Origin: Sphingomonas jaspsi DSM 18422
GTDB lineage: Bacteria > Pseudomonadota > Alphaproteobacteria > Sphingomonadales > Sphingomonadaceae
Length of the DNA: 64,000 nt
Assembly (NCBI RefSeq): GCF_000585415.1
Contig: NZ_KK073876.1
Span: 741,810 to 805,809, forward strand
Direction: 5' to 3'
In this document: positions 27,204 to 37,395 of the stretch, in pieces
Layout: every line of letters starts with the position of its first letter
Position numbering within the stretch: position 1 is the stretch's first letter
Translations under genes and position numbers: made by a program
Notes under the pieces: generated by a model
The model's input: the letters and a program-made list of their open reading frames with translations, nothing else
Told to the model about the DNA's origin: nothing
Database searches by the model: none

Positions 27204-28196
27204 ATGGAATTTCTGTTCGCCGACTGGCTCGGCACGCCGGCGTGGTTCTGGCTCGCCTTCCTTGCGCTCGTCGCGCTGCTCACCGCCTTCGACCTCGGCG
27301 TCCTTCACAAGAAGGACCGCGAGATGGGGATCGGCGAAAGCCTGAAGCTGAGCGCCTTCTACATCGGCATCGCGCTGGCGTTCGGCGCGTGGATCTGGGC
27401 CGAACGCGGCGCCGATCTCGGCATGAAATATTACACCGGCTTCTTCATCGAAAAGGCGCTGTCGATCGACAATGTCTTCGTGATCAGCCTCATCTTCACC
27501 TATTTCGCGATCCCTGCGCGGTACCAGTACCGGGCGCTGCTATGGGGTATCCTCGCCGTCATCCTGCTGCGCGGGTTGATGATCGCGGGCGGCGCGGCGC
27601 TGGTGAGCGAAGCCTATTGGGTGCTCTACATCTTCGCGGCCTTCCTGATCGTGACCGGGATCAAGATGTTCTTCGCCGGCGACAAGCCGATGGACGTCGG
27701 GTCCAATCCGGTCGTGAAATGGATTTCGACCCATATGCCGGTCACGCGCGAACTGCATGCGCAGAAATTCTTCGTCCGGATAACCGACGAGCGGACCGGG
27801 AAGCTGGTGACCGCGGCCACCCCGCTGTTCCTGGCGCTGGTGGTCATCAACCTTGCCGACCTCGTCTTCGCGGTCGACAGCGTGCCTGCGATCTTCGCCA
27901 TCACCACCGACCCGTTCATCGTCTATACGTCGAACATCATGGCCATCCTCGGCCTGCGCGCGCTCTATTTCGCGCTGGCCGCGATGGTGCACCGCTTCCA
28001 CTACCTCAAATATGCGCTGGCTGCGGTGCTGGTCTTCATCGGCGCCAAGATCTTCGTGTCCGATTTCGTGATGGACGGGGCGAAGTTCCCGCCGCTGCTC
28101 AGCCTAGTGGTGACGATCGCGCTGATCGCGGCCGGGATCGGCTATTCGCTGTGGAAAACGAAGGGCCAGCCCGAACCGGAATGGCCGGCAGCCTAG
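27204..28196 (+). CDS. TerC/Alx-family integral membrane protein
   Basis: A 330-residue polytopic protein with about nine hydrophobic segments. The conserved acidic membrane motifs FFIEKALSIDNVFV (about 82-95) and INLADLVFAVDSVPAIFA (about 210-227) identify the TerC family. Members export manganese or support metallation of exoenzymes and are linked to tellurite tolerance; the substrate here is not shown. AACAGGGACA precedes the ATG. It is convergent with the lipid-kinase-like gene, with four bases between stops. Confidence 0.9.
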   Translation: MEFLFADWLGTPAWFWLAFLALVALLTAFDLGVLHKKDREMGIGESLKLSAFYIGIALAFGAWIWAERGADLGMKYYTGFFIEKALSIDNVFVISLIFTYFAIPARYQYRALLWGILAVILLRGLMIAGGAALVSEAYWVLYIFAAFLIVTGIKMFFAGDKPMDVGSNPVVKWISTHMPVTRELHAQKFFVRITDERTGKLVTAATPLFLALVVINLADLVFAVDSVPAIFAITTDPFIVYTSNIMAILGLRALYFALAAMVHRFHYLKYALAAVLVFIGAKIFVSDFVMDGAKFPPLLSLVVTIALIAAGIGYSLWKTKGQPEPEWPAA

Positions 28197-28200
28197 GCGG

Positions 28201-29100
28201 TCATGCGGCAGGCGGGGCAAGCACCGCCAGGTCAGCCTTCCTGATGCGGTAGCGAAGGGGGCTGGCCATGGCGGTGGTTTCGCCGTCGAGCGAGACCATG
28301 ATGTGCGGTCGTCGGCCTTCGACTTCGAGCGACTGCACATCGTCGAGCCGGATCATGTCGTCGCTGCGGGTCAGGCCGACCAGCGCCCGCAGCGACGCCG
28401 CGATCAGTCCCAGGACGCCCTTCTTGCGCATGACGAAGACGCAAAGTCGCCCGTCGCTAAGCGACCTTCGCGCGCCGGCGGCGGGCAGCGCCACCTCATA
28501 ATCGTTGTTGCCAACGAACAGCAGCGGTGTGTCGAGCGAGCCCTCCGCCGCGCCATTGACCCGCAGCGTCAGGCGATGATCGTGGAAGCGGGCCAGCGTG
28601 CGCAGCGACGCCACCAGCATCGCCAGCTTCTTCGACCGGCCGAGGCGCTTCTGCTGCGATTCACGATCGATCACCATCAGCGGGTAGAGACCGATGGCGC
28701 TGTTGTTGATGAAGGTGCGGCCGTTGAGTTCGGCCACGTCGACCCTCATCCGATGGCCGGCGGCAATCACCGCCGCGGCGCCCGCGGCATTGGCGGGAAT
28801 GCCGAGGTCGCGCGCAAAATGGTTGAGGGTGCCGAGCGGCATCACGCCAAGCGCGGTGTCGGACCCGGCCAGCGCACCGGCGACGGCGCTGATGGTCCCA
28901 TCGCCTCCGGCCGCGATCACCAAGGCGGCCTTTGCATCGACCAGCGCCTTCGCCCGATCGGCGAGTGAAGGACCGTCGACCTCCTCAACCGTCGCGTCGA
29001 CGCCGGCGGCGGCCAACGCCGAACGCAATTCATCTGCGGTGTCACCGCTGACGCTACCGCCGTGCGGGTTGATCAGCAGGTGCGCGTCCATGACGGCCAA
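28201..29100 (-). CDS. Diacylglycerol kinase-family lipid kinase
   Basis: Soluble kinase of the DAGK catalytic / YegS-BmrU family, 299 residues. LLINPHGGS near the start, the nucleotide-binding GGDGTI (about 64-69) and PLGTLNHFARDLG are all intact. The C-terminal beta-sandwich ends LDGETTAMASP. It probably phosphorylates a membrane lipid (diacylglycerol or a sphingoid base; the latter is attractive in a sphingolipid-making bacterium but unproven). An ATG three codons in is an alternative start. Confidence 0.85.
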   Translation of the reverse strand: MAVMDAHLLINPHGGSVSGDTADELRSALAAAGVDATVEEVDGPSLADRAKALVDAKAALVIAAGGDGTISAVAGALAGSDTALGVMPLGTLNHFARDLGIPANAAGAAAVIAAGHRMRVDVAELNGRTFINNSAIGLYPLMVIDRESQQKRLGRSKKLAMLVASLRTLARFHDHRLTLRVNGAAEGSLDTPLLFVGNNDYEVALPAAGARRSLSDGRLCVFVMRKKGVLGLIAASLRALVGLTRSDDMIRLDDVQSLEVEGRRPHIMVSLDGETTAMASPLRYRIRKADLAVLAPPAA

Positions 29101-29149
29101 ACGCGCGGATCGTTCGCCGGCTCCGCCGCGCTCGAATCCGCTATTCAGG

Positions 29150-29659
29150 CTAGCGCGCCGGGCAGTCCCCGATCCGCCGCGCGGTCACCTCGGCAGTGTA
29201 GCGATAGTCGCCGTCGGCGACGAAATAGGTCAGGCCCTGCGCGTCGCCGCTGAACCCGTCGAGCGTATATTTGCCGTCGAACGTCGGCATCACCTGGCCC
29301 GACTTGCCTGGGCGCTGGCATTTGAGCTGGATGCTCATCCGCCCGTTGGAGATATAGCTGCTGGTCGCTTCGCACGTGTCGCCCGCTTCGGCGAACAGCG
29401 CCGGATCGGGCGTCCCGTCCTTGGCGACGCAGGCCTTTACGACCGCCGTGTCGCCTTGCTTCAGCTTGGTCGCCGGGGTGGTCTTGTCGGTCGATGCGAG
29501 GGTCACGATCTCGCTCGTCACTTCATATTGGCCGGGTGTCAGGTTCGCCGGCGGCGCTTCATCCTTCTCCGCCGTAGCGCCTGGCGCCCCGTCGCCGCAT
29601 CCGGCCAGCGCCATTGCCAGCGCCGTCGCGATCGCGGCGGTCCTTACCATCGCCTTCAT
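29150..29659 (-). CDS. DUF3617 lipoprotein (copy 1)
   Basis: A 169-residue secreted lipoprotein with lipobox LAGC near residue 20. The mature domain matches DUF3617: PGQYEVTSEI, a cysteine pair (KACVAKDG...DTCEATSSY), then MSIQLKCQ and a strand-rich C-terminus ending in RIGDC. It is the downstream gene of a tandem pair with the gene at 29684-30235, with 24 bp between. A periplasmic role is inferred; the function of the family is unknown. Confidence 0.82.
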   Translation of the reverse strand: MKAMVRTAAIATALAMALAGCGDGAPGATAEKDEAPPANLTPGQYEVTSEIVTLASTDKTTPATKLKQGDTAVVKACVAKDGTPDPALFAEAGDTCEATSSYISNGRMSIQLKCQRPGKSGQVMPTFDGKYTLDGFSGDAQGLTYFVADGDYRYTAEVTARRIGDCPAR

Positions 29660-29683
29660 CTCCACTACCCTCCCCATGCGCGA

Positions 29684-30235
29684 TCAATTGTCGCTTGCAC
29701 TTCCTTCGGTGCAATCGCCGACGCGCTTGCTGGTCATCGACATCGCCATTTTCATCGTGCCCCGCGGCCCGTTGTCGACCGTCGAGTGCATCGTCATTTG
29801 ATAATCGGTCGGGGTGTAATTCCCCGCGAACTGGACGACCTGGCTCGGCCCGCCCTGGCCGCAGCGCATCGTGCCGCTGACCTTGCCGCCGTCCATCTTG
29901 AAATCGTCGTAGCGGCAGCCGCTGCGCTTGCCGCTGAAAAAGTCTTCTGCGGGCCGATCGGCCATCGCCTGGGTCAGGCAGAATTTATGGCCGCTGACCT
30001 GCTTGGCCATCATCGCCTTCATCTGTTCGGCAGCCGCCGGGGGCATGCCCGGGATGTCGAGCGAGTCGAGCCGCGCCTCGGTCACCCATTCGCCCGGCTT
30101 CATCTTCACCGCGCCGCCCGCGTCGCGCACCTTGTCGGCAACTTCCTCGACCGATGCATTCTTGGCGGTAACGGACGGCCCCTGGTTGCAGGCGGCCAGC
30201 GCCAGCAGCGAACCCATGACCAGCGAACGGCGCAT
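29684..30235 (-). CDS. DUF3617 lipoprotein (copy 2)
   Basis: A 183-residue lipoprotein starting at the ATG at 30235 ([16 protein letters not shown] lipobox) after AAGGGGAAA. The mature domain again follows DUF3617: [33 protein letters not shown], a [20 protein letters not shown] core and a terminal RVGDC. It shares domain layout and Cys positions with the next gene but differs enough to be an old duplication. Confidence 0.82.
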   Translation of the reverse strand: MRRSLVMGSLLALAACNQGPSVTAKNASVEEVADKVRDAGGAVKMKPGEWVTEARLDSLDIPGMPPAAAEQMKAMMAKQVSGHKFCLTQAMADRPAEDFFSGKRSGCRYDDFKMDGGKVSGTMRCGQGGPSQVVQFAGNYTPTDYQMTMHSTVDNGPRGTMKMAMSMTSKRVGDCTEGSASDN

Positions 30236-30293
30236 CGTGTTTCCCCTTCTTGCCCGGTCGGAGCATAAGCGGGATGACGCCGCTTGCAAACGC

Positions 30294-30563
30294 TCAACGG
30301 CGCGCGCGTGTGGGCGCGTGGAAGTCAGCGGGTTTAAGCGCGACCCAGCGCAGGAAACGGGCGATTTCCTGATCGTCGCGGATCGCCCCGACGTCGCCCC
30401 CGAACCGTTCGAGTTCGACGTTGGAGAAGCGGGTGTGCAAGGTGCGGTGGCAGATGGGATGGACCGGCACCACATCGCGACCACCGCGGCTTTTGGGCAC
30501 GGGATGATGCCATTCGATCCGGGTGCCGATCGGGCGGCGGCAGAGCCAGCAGATTTGGTCCAT
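30294..30563 (-). CDS. HNH nuclease-family protein
   Basis: An 89-residue product with [20 protein letters not shown] and [10 protein letters not shown], which gives the HNH core plus a four-cysteine/histidine zinc site. The frame is open upstream through the antisense of uvrB, but the ATG at 30563 is the sensible start. It is divergent from uvrB with 48 bp between starts, so the two may share a promoter region. A role in DNA repair or defence is guesswork. Confidence 0.75.
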   Translation of the reverse strand: MDQICWLCRRPIGTRIEWHHPVPKSRGGRDVVPVHPICHRTLHTRFSNVELERFGGDVGAIRDDQEIARFLRWVALKPADFHAPTRARR

Positions 30564-30611
30564 CGTCGTCAGACTGGAACAAATCGCGGCCAGAGACCAT
30601 ATCCGTCCGGC

Positions 30612-32810
30612 ATGGCTATCCAGATCCGCACCTCCCTCGCCGAACCCGAAACGGGCGAGAACTTCGTCCCGCACCGTCCGGCGCGCCCGCAAAAGGCGGA
30701 GGGCGGGAAGGCGTTCAAGCTGGTCAGCGACTTCGAACCGTCGGGCGACCAGCCGACCGCGATAAAGGAGTTGGTCGAGGGCATTCGCGATAACGGCGAG
30801 GTCAGCCAGGTGCTCCTGGGCGTCACCGGGTCGGGCAAGACCTTTACGATGGCGCAGGTCATCCAGCAGACCCAGCGCCCGGCGCTGATCCTGGCGCCGA
30901 ACAAGATCCTCGCCGCGCAGCTCTATGGCGAGTTCAAGAGCTTCTTCCCCGACAATGCGGTCGAATATTTCGTCAGCTATTACGACTATTACCAACCCGA
31001 AGCCTACGTCCCGCGGACCGACACCTACATCGAGAAGGAAAGCTCGGTAAACGAGGCGATTGACCGGATGCGGCACTCGGCGACGCGTGCGCTGCTGGAG
31101 CGCGACGACGTGATTATCGTCGCGTCGGTCAGCTGCCTGTACGGCATCGGCTCGGTCGAAACCTATTCGGCGATGATCTTCGATCTGAAGAAGGGCCAGA
31201 GCGTCGAGCAGTCGGAAATCATCCGCAAGCTGGTCGCGCTGCAATACAAGCGCAACGATGCCGCCTTCGCGCGCGGCAATTTCCGCGTGCGCGGCGACAA
31301 TCTCGAAATCTTCCCGTCGCACTATGAGGACAGCGCGTGGCGCATTTCCTTCTTCGGCGACGAGGTCGAGGAGATCGTCGAGTTCGATCCGCTGACCGGC
31401 AAGAAGGCGGCGAGCCTCGACAGCATCCGCGTCTATGCCAATTCGCACTATGTCACGCCCGGGCCGACGCTGAAGCAGGCGACACAGGCGATCCGGCACG
31501 AGCTGGAGGAGCGCTTGAAGGAGCTGGTCGCCGAAGGCCGATTGCTGGAAGCACAGCGGCTGGAGCAGCGGACCAATTTCGATCTCGAGATGATCGCCGC
31601 GACGGGATCGTGCGCGGGGATCGAAAATTACAGCCGCTTCCTCACCGGCCGCCTTCCAGGCGAGCCGCCGCCGACGTTGTTCGAATATTTGCCCGACAAT
31701 GCGCTGCTGTTCGTCGACGAGAGCCACCAGACGGTGCCGCAGATCGGCGCGATGGCGCGCGGCGACCATCGACGCAAGATCACGCTGGCCGAATATGGCT
31801 TCCGCCTACCGAGCTGCATCGACAACCGCCCGCTGCGCTTCAACGAGTGGGACGCGATGCGCCCGCAGTCGGTGTTCGTCAGCGCGACGCCGGGTCCGTG
31901 GGAAATGAACGAGACCGGCGGCGTGTTTTCGGAGCAGGTCATCCGCCCGACCGGCCTCATCGACCCGCCAGTCGAGATCAAGCCGGTCGAGGACCAGGTC
32001 GACGACCTCGTTCACGAGGCGAAAAAGACGGCGGAGGCGGGCTATCGCACGCTCGTCACCACGCTGACCAAGCGGATGGCCGAGGACCTTACTGAATATC
32101 TCCACGAGGCGGGCCTGCGCGTCCGTTACATGCACAGCGATGTCGAGACGCTGGAGCGCATCGAGCTGATCCGCGATTTGCGCATGGGCGTTTACGATGT
32201 GCTGGTCGGGATCAACTTGCTCCGCGAAGGGCTCGACATTCCCGAATGCGGGCTGGTCGCGATCCTCGACGCGGACAAGGAAGGCTTCCTGCGCAGCGAA
32301 ACGTCGCTGATCCAGACCATCGGCCGCGCCGCCCGCAACGTCGACGGTCGGGTGATCCTCTATGCCGACAGCATCACCGGTTCGATGGAGCGCGCCCTCA
32401 ACGAAACGTCGCGCCGCCGTGAGAAGCAGGAGGCCTACAACCTCGAGCATGGCATCACGCCGACCACCATCAAGCGCAACATCGCCGACATCATCGCCCA
32501 TGTCTCGTCCAAGGACGGCGTCGTGGTCGACACCGGCGACGAGGATGTGCCGCACATGGTCGGCCACAACCTCAAGGCCTACATTGCCGAGCTCGAAGAG
32601 AAGATGCGCAAGGCGGCCGCCGACCTCGAATTCGAAGAGGCGGCACGCATTCGCGACCAGATTCGCCGGCTGGAGGAGGACGACCTCGGCATTCCCGCGC
32701 CCGACCGCGTCGCACCGCGGCCGGTCGGCAATGCGACGCAGGGCAAGCCCGGCACCCGCCGCGACCGCTTCGGCAAGACCCGCTACAAGAAAATGGGCGG
32801 ACGCCCTTGA
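30612..32810 (+). CDS. uvrB: Excinuclease ABC subunit B
   Basis: Damage-verifying helicase-like subunit of nucleotide excision repair. From [12 protein letters not shown] the product has 732 residues. Walker A GVTGSGKT lies near residue 70, the damage-probing beta-hairpin region follows ([12 protein letters not shown]), with the helicase motif DESHQT, a GLDIPE motif, IGRAARN, and a C-terminal UVR domain ([24 protein letters not shown]). The frame is open further upstream, but no homology precedes this ATG. The following gene overlaps its stop. Confidence 0.97.
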   Translation: MAIQIRTSLAEPETGENFVPHRPARPQKAEGGKAFKLVSDFEPSGDQPTAIKELVEGIRDNGEVSQVLLGVTGSGKTFTMAQVIQQTQRPALILAPNKILAAQLYGEFKSFFPDNAVEYFVSYYDYYQPEAYVPRTDTYIEKESSVNEAIDRMRHSATRALLERDDVIIVASVSCLYGIGSVETYSAMIFDLKKGQSVEQSEIIRKLVALQYKRNDAAFARGNFRVRGDNLEIFPSHYEDSAWRISFFGDEVEEIVEFDPLTGKKAASLDSIRVYANSHYVTPGPTLKQATQAIRHELEERLKELVAEGRLLEAQRLEQRTNFDLEMIAATGSCAGIENYSRFLTGRLPGEPPPTLFEYLPDNALLFVDESHQTVPQIGAMARGDHRRKITLAEYGFRLPSCIDNRPLRFNEWDAMRPQSVFVSATPGPWEMNETGGVFSEQVIRPTGLIDPPVEIKPVEDQVDDLVHEAKKTAEAGYRTLVTTLTKRMAEDLTEYLHEAGLRVRYMHSDVETLERIELIRDLRMGVYDVLVGINLLREGLDIPECGLVAILDADKEGFLRSETSLIQTIGRAARNVDGRVILYADSITGSMERALNETSRRREKQEAYNLEHGITPTTIKRNIADIIAHVSSKDGVVVDTGDEDVPHMVGHNLKAYIAELEEKMRKAAADLEFEEAARIRDQIRRLEEDDLGIPAPDRVAPRPVGNATQGKPGTRRDRFGKTRYKKMGGRP

Positions 32811-33166
32811 TCGGTCTCGCCGCGCTGGCGCTGGCCTATGCGGCACCGGACCTCGTCGGCGAAGCCAGCCGCGAAGTGGCGCGGCGCGAATGCCGGTCGA
32901 AGGATAGCGGCGAAATAATCGTCTGCGGCCGCCGCGGCCCCAACGAACGGTTTCGGCTGCCGGGACGCGACGCCCCTTTCACGCCGGAAGGCGATCTGCC
33001 CAGCGCCATGCGCGAGCGGATGAGCTGGATCGACGAAGGCGACAGCGGCATCCAATCGTGCGGACCCGTCGGTCCCGGCGGTTGGACGGGCTGCCTGGTC
33101 AAGCAATGGAACCGGCAGACCCAGCAGAACCAATGGGGCAGCAACCGGCCCAAGAAGAAATATTAG
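32807..33166 (+). CDS. Small exported protein of unknown function
   Basis: A 119-residue product opening at a TTG that overlaps the uvrB stop (TTGA). The first 13 residues are hydrophobic ([13 protein letters not shown]) and may be a signal peptide. The mature part has four cysteines (RRECRSK, IIVCGRR, IQSCGPV, TGCLVK), compatible with disulfides in the periplasm, and a Gln/Asn-rich C-terminus. No family is recognised. Confidence 0.6.
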   Translation: MIGLAALALAYAAPDLVGEASREVARRECRSKDSGEIIVCGRRGPNERFRLPGRDAPFTPEGDLPSAMRERMSWIDEGDSGIQSCGPVGPGGWTGCLVKQWNRQTQQNQWGSNRPKKKY

Positions 33167-33183
33167 GCGCGGCTTTCGCAGTT

Positions 33184-33636
33184 TCAGCGAAGCACGGCGC
33201 GCGCGGCTTGCCTGCGGGCGTAAACGAACAGCAGCAGGGCGACGCCGATGATGACATAAGGCATCACCGCATTTGCGCCGTCGTTCGCGCCGGCAATGTC
33301 GACGGGGTGCATCAACTGGTAACCCAGCCCCGCAATCGCACCGATGAACGACAGGCCGAGGATCGGGACCGCGAGCCGGTTGCGGGCGAGCAGCAGGATC
33401 GAGCCCAGCAAGCCGCCCCATACCCCGAGGCCCCATCCGACACTGACCCAGATCGGAAAGGCGTTGATGTAGGCCATCATCCCGTCGGCATCGATGCTGG
33501 GCATCATCGACCGGATGTAATCGGCCCCCCGGGTGCGGGTCATGACATAGTCGAAGGCGCCGAAGCCATTCCAGATCAGCGCGAGCAGGCCGACGATCCA
33601 AAGGTGCATCGGCGCACGGACAGGTTGCGTGTCCAT
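33184..33636 (-). CDS. Four-helix integral membrane protein
   Basis: A 150-residue protein with transmembrane segments at about 10-30, 58-82, 88-106 and 120-142. MHLWIVGLLALIWNGFGAFDYVMTRTR at the start is a pattern common to a family of small membrane proteins in sphingomonads. Some annotations call it a sugar transporter without evidence. It stands alone, convergent with the preceding gene. Confidence 0.75.
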   Translation of the reverse strand: MDTQPVRAPMHLWIVGLLALIWNGFGAFDYVMTRTRGADYIRSMMPSIDADGMMAYINAFPIWVSVGWGLGVWGGLLGSILLLARNRLAVPILGLSFIGAIAGLGYQLMHPVDIAGANDGANAVMPYVIIGVALLLFVYARRQAARAVLR

Positions 33637-33753
33637 CCATTCCTCCCCCGCCGGCGTGGCAATGGCCCGTCAAGCAACAAGGGCGGCGATCGTTCAGGCG
33701 CCGACAGGGACCATGAGCACAATTTCGCGGCCAGCTGTCAAGCGAGGGATACG

Positions 33754-33900
33754 ATGGTGATGTCGCGCGTTGGCGCCTACATGTTGAAACTCTTGCCGAT
33801 TTTGCCCTTTGCCGGATTCCTGGCGCTGTTGTCGTGCGCCACCACCGATCCGGTCGATGCGGCGGCCGTACCGCCTGCACGCACGACGGCGGCAGGATAA
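33754..33900 (+). CDS. Small lipoprotein
   Basis: A 48-residue frame with a basic start, a hydrophobic helix and a lipobox (LALLSC) followed by a short Ala/Pro-rich mature part. GCGAGGGA precedes the ATG at good spacing. Such mini-lipoproteins often mark entericidin-like or envelope-stress genes, but nothing specific is recognised here. Confidence 0.55.
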   Translation: MVMSRVGAYMLKLLPILPFAGFLALLSCATTDPVDAAAVPPARTTAAG

Positions 33901-33905
33901 GAAAA

Positions 33906-33933
33906 GGGCGGCGGCTCGTCCGAGCCACCGCCC
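33906..33933 (-). terminator. Intrinsic terminator of the autotransporter gene
   Basis: GGGCGG-C-GGCTCG-TC-CGAGCC-A-CCGCCC forms a strong hairpin. On the minus strand it is followed by TTTTCTT and lies 23 bp beyond the autotransporter stop. Confidence 0.85.
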
Positions 33934-33956
33934 CATCCTCATTCAGATGCGAACGA

Positions 33957-35816
33957 TCAGAAGCCGACGCGAAGGCCCAGCTGCCCGCTGGTCTCGTTGC
34001 CCTGCTTCTTGCCGACCGTCAGCGACCCGCCGACGTCGAGCGACACGCCGCCGCCGAGCTCGGCGTTGAAGCCGGTGTTGATGCGGCCGTAGGCCTTCTT
34101 CGAGATGTCGTCGACGCTCCAGCTGTTGACGATCACCGGCGATGCGGTCTGCGAGAAGAGGAAGGTGCGGCCGTCGCCGCTGAAATCCTTTTCGATCAGC
34201 GCCGAGCCGTAGGGACGGAGCTGCAGACCGCCGGTTTCCATGTCGCCGCGGGCTTCGATACCGACGCTGCCGCGGAGCGACTTCACGTTGATCGAGCTGA
34301 CGTTGAGGGTGAGCGCCGAATCGCCGCTTTCGGTGTAGCCGTCGACCTTGGCCTTGGCGTAGTCGAGCGCGGCCACCGGGCCGATGCGGAAGCCGCCGAG
34401 CGGCATCAGGTAGCCGCCCTTCAGGCCGGCGCCGTAGTGACGACCCTTCGGGCTGGCGGTCATGCCTTCGACGACGCCCGCGCGGGTGATGTCATGCTTG
34501 TCCCAGCCGTATCCGGCATAGCCCTGCACGAAGGCGCCGCCCATCGCCACGCCGGCGTAGCCGCCGACCTGTACCGACTTGGCGCTGTCGTCGGAGGCGT
34601 CGTTGCCGAAGTTGGCGCGCGGCTTGCTGTAGTTGACCGCGAGGCCGGCCGCGCCGTTGCCGAAGCCGAATTCGACGCCGCCGGTCGCGCCCCACATGCT
34701 GAGGCGATATTCGTCGGTACGATGGGTCGCATCGATACGGCGCGCCGAACTATCGCCGACCGCGAAGATGCGGACGCCGGTGGCTTCGCCGCCGTCACGC
34801 GGCGCGCCAGCGTCGAGGCGGCTGGTGAGGGTCCGGCCCCACTGCTTTGCAAGGTCGAGGCCGACATCGCTCGGCGCCTGCAGCGTCAACGGCGCCTCAA
34901 GCTGGCGCGCGATGTAGGCGGCAACGATGCGGAAACCGTCGGTCGTCAGGTGCAGCGCGTCGCCGTAGAACAGATAGCCCTTCGAGCTGACCACGCAGGT
35001 GGTGTTCGGGAAGGTCGGGCAGACGAGGCCGCTGGTGATGCCATAGGCAGTCGGGTTGGCGACGATGTTGTCCAGAACCTTCGACAGGTCGAGATAGTGG
35101 ACCATCGTGCCGTTGGCGGCATAGCCGGCCAGCGAATTCTGCATCGCGGTATTGAACGCGCTCGAGAAGGTGCTGCGGATCTGCGCACCGGTCGGATTGG
35201 CGGCGATTTCCGGCAGGCGACCGGTGTCGCCGGCAAGGAAGCTGATGGTCGGCGCGCCGGCAGCAACCAGGCGGTCGATCTGCGCCGTGGCGAGCGCGGC
35301 CGTGCTGGTGCCGGCCGCAGCCGCGCCGGAAAGCGTGCCGCCGGCCTGTTGGTAGAAGCGCGCGTCGTTGCCGCCGATCGAAATGGTCAGCAGGTCGCCT
35401 TCATCGAAGGTGGTCGACCCGTTCGGGAACGCACTCGATTGCGTGCCGACGTTCAGATACTGGTCGACTTCATACTGGAAGCCTTTGCCGCACAGCGGCG
35501 CGCCATAGGCACCGTCGAAGCAGATCAGCGTATTGTTGCTGCCGGCGAGGGCGCCGCCGATGGCGAAGTTTTCGATCGGTGCATTGAGGATCGTGCCGAG
35601 CAGGTCGACATAGTTGAGGCCGCCCGAAAAACGGCCGGTCGGATAGACGGCAAGCGCGCTGGGATTGTTGTAGCCGAGCTGGAAGGCGTTGCCGTCGTCG
35701 GCATAGCTGTCGCCGACGGCGACGATGCGGTCGATGCGCTGGGCGCTGGCGGGCGTGGCAACGGTCATCGCGCTGGCAGCGAGCAGCGCGGCGGTAAACA
35801 GGCGCGTGTTGGTCAT
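33957..35816 (-). CDS. Autotransporter GDSL/SGNH esterase
   Basis: From the ATG at 35816 the product is 619 residues: signal peptide (1-25, ending ATPASAQ), a GDSL-type hydrolase passenger with catalytic Ser in VAVGDSYADDG (Ser37), SIGGNDARF (block III Asn), and the DALHLTTDGF Asp/His, then a C-terminal beta-barrel autotransporter domain ending in LGLRVGF with the terminal aromatic residue used for BAM recognition. It is likely displayed on the outer membrane as a lipase/esterase, like EstP-type proteins. GAGAGGA precedes the start. Confidence 0.92.
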   Translation of the reverse strand: MTNTRLFTAALLAASAMTVATPASAQRIDRIVAVGDSYADDGNAFQLGYNNPSALAVYPTGRFSGGLNYVDLLGTILNAPIENFAIGGALAGSNNTLICFDGAYGAPLCGKGFQYEVDQYLNVGTQSSAFPNGSTTFDEGDLLTISIGGNDARFYQQAGGTLSGAAAAGTSTAALATAQIDRLVAAGAPTISFLAGDTGRLPEIAANPTGAQIRSTFSSAFNTAMQNSLAGYAANGTMVHYLDLSKVLDNIVANPTAYGITSGLVCPTFPNTTCVVSSKGYLFYGDALHLTTDGFRIVAAYIARQLEAPLTLQAPSDVGLDLAKQWGRTLTSRLDAGAPRDGGEATGVRIFAVGDSSARRIDATHRTDEYRLSMWGATGGVEFGFGNGAAGLAVNYSKPRANFGNDASDDSAKSVQVGGYAGVAMGGAFVQGYAGYGWDKHDITRAGVVEGMTASPKGRHYGAGLKGGYLMPLGGFRIGPVAALDYAKAKVDGYTESGDSALTLNVSSINVKSLRGSVGIEARGDMETGGLQLRPYGSALIEKDFSGDGRTFLFSQTASPVIVNSWSVDDISKKAYGRINTGFNAELGGGVSLDVGGSLTVGKKQGNETSGQLGLRVGF

Positions 35817-35969
35817 GAAAGCATCCTCTCCCCGATCCGCGTCGTCAGCGCGCGGACGTTGGCTGCACTTTTGCCCGCGCCGACTGTGTAGAACAAGTGA
35901 CGCCAAAGCCACATTTGACCAGAAAATGGCAGTCGCTCGACGCATTCCGTAGCGTCAAGGAAGGTCGTT

Positions 35970-37280
35970 TCAGCGAGGCTCCGCGGCGAGGCGGCTCATC
36001 AGGATCGCGGCGCGCTTGGCCTGGCGCCAGATCGACGCAATGTCGACCGTCTCGCCCGGGGCATGGTCCCCGATGCTGGCCGGCCCCAGTCCGACCAGTC
36101 CGTCAACGTCGGCGGCGACGAAGCTGATGTCGCCCGCGCCGCGCTTCAGCGGGTCGAGTTCGGCTTGCGCCGCCAGCCCAAGGTCGGCGTTGACCGCGTT
36201 AAGCCGCGCCAGCAGCGCGCGGTTGCCGGCGGTCGGCGCCATCGGCGGATAGGCGTCGACGCCGAATTCGATGCTGGCGTTGGTGCCCGGAAGGTGGTTG
36301 GCGACGATCGCGGCCATTTTCGCTCTCGTCCGGTCGACCTGCTGCGGGGTCAGTGCGCGAAGGTCGCCGCGGGCGACGGCGACGGCCGGGATGATGTTGG
36401 TCTTGCCGGTCGCCTCCAGCCGGATTTCACCCTGGTCGAGCGCGGCGGTCTGGCCGCCGCCGATGAGTCCGACGTTGTAGGTCAGCTTGTCGTCGGTCAG
36501 CTGGCGGCGGAAATCGTCGAGGATGCGGACCAGCTCGTAAATCGCGCCATAACCCGACGCTTTGCTGAAAATGCCGCTGGAGTGGCTGGGGATGGCGGTG
36601 GCCTTGACCGTCCAGCTCATCGATCCGCGGCGGGCGATGACGCCCATATCCTTGCCGTCATCGACGCTCAGCCCTTCGAAATCGAGCGCGACGTCGGCAC
36701 GCTTGCCGGCGTCGACCAGGTCGCGGCGGGCAAGGTCCAGCGGGCTGCCGGTATCTTCCTCGTCGCCTGTCAGCACCACTTCAATGTCGGCGCTGGCAAG
36801 GGTCCCGGCAGACTTCATGGCGCGGAGTGCGGAGAGGATGGTGACGATCCCGCCCTTGTCGTCCCCGGCGCCGGGTCCGGTGCCGTCATTGCCGGTGCGC
36901 TTCCACTGCTGGAACGGGCTGTCGGGTTCGAACACGGTGTCGAGGTGGCCGATCAGCAGCAGCCGCTTGCCACGGCCATTGCCCTTGTGGGTGGCGATAA
37001 GGTGACCGGCGCGGCCCGCCGCGCGCATATCTATCCACCGCGTCTGGAAGCCGAGCGCCTTGAATTCGGCGTCCATCATCGCGCCGACCCGGGTGACGCC
37101 GTCGATGTTGTGCGATCCGCTGTTCTGATTGACCAGCCTTTCGAGAAGGGACAGCTGGCGCGCCTGGTCTGCGTCGACCGCGGCGATGATCCGTTGCTCG
37201 ACGGGAGTCAGGCGCGCTTGCGCCGACGTCGAAGCGAGAGAGATCGCGATCAGCGCGGCGGCGAATATCCGGGTCGTCAT
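35970..37280 (-). CDS. Exported M20-family metallopeptidase
   Basis: A 436-residue zinc peptidase with a signal peptide (1-22, LASTSAQA). The metal-binding motifs are in order: LIGHLDTVF, GAGDDKGGIV, and the catalytic LTGDEEDTGS. The dimerisation insert lies around residues 215-330. Sequence style matches the glutamate carboxypeptidase (CPG2-like) subgroup. Substrate is probably a peptide or N-acyl amino acid in the periplasm. Confidence 0.88.
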   Translation of the reverse strand: MTTRIFAAALIAISLASTSAQARLTPVEQRIIAAVDADQARQLSLLERLVNQNSGSHNIDGVTRVGAMMDAEFKALGFQTRWIDMRAAGRAGHLIATHKGNGRGKRLLLIGHLDTVFEPDSPFQQWKRTGNDGTGPGAGDDKGGIVTILSALRAMKSAGTLASADIEVVLTGDEEDTGSPLDLARRDLVDAGKRADVALDFEGLSVDDGKDMGVIARRGSMSWTVKATAIPSHSSGIFSKASGYGAIYELVRILDDFRRQLTDDKLTYNVGLIGGGQTAALDQGEIRLEATGKTNIIPAVAVARGDLRALTPQQVDRTRAKMAAIVANHLPGTNASIEFGVDAYPPMAPTAGNRALLARLNAVNADLGLAAQAELDPLKRGAGDISFVAADVDGLVGLGPASIGDHAPGETVDIASIWRQAKRAAILMSRLAAEPR

Positions 37281-37348
37281 GGATCGACTCTACCGTAGCG
37301 ACGCCGGGGCGCAACCACGGATATTGGTTACACGCCTTTCCTACAACG

Positions 37349-37361
37349 AACCAAAAAGGTT
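37349..37361. promoter_or_regulatory. Inverted repeat upstream of the endolysin gene
   Basis: AACC-AAAAA-GGTT is a short perfect inverted repeat in an A-rich stretch, 35 bp before the endolysin ATG. It is a candidate operator or part of the promoter; no regulator can be assigned. Confidence 0.3.
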
Positions 37362-37395
37362 AGTCAAAAATGCGACTCGGATAGTGGAGGTGGCG

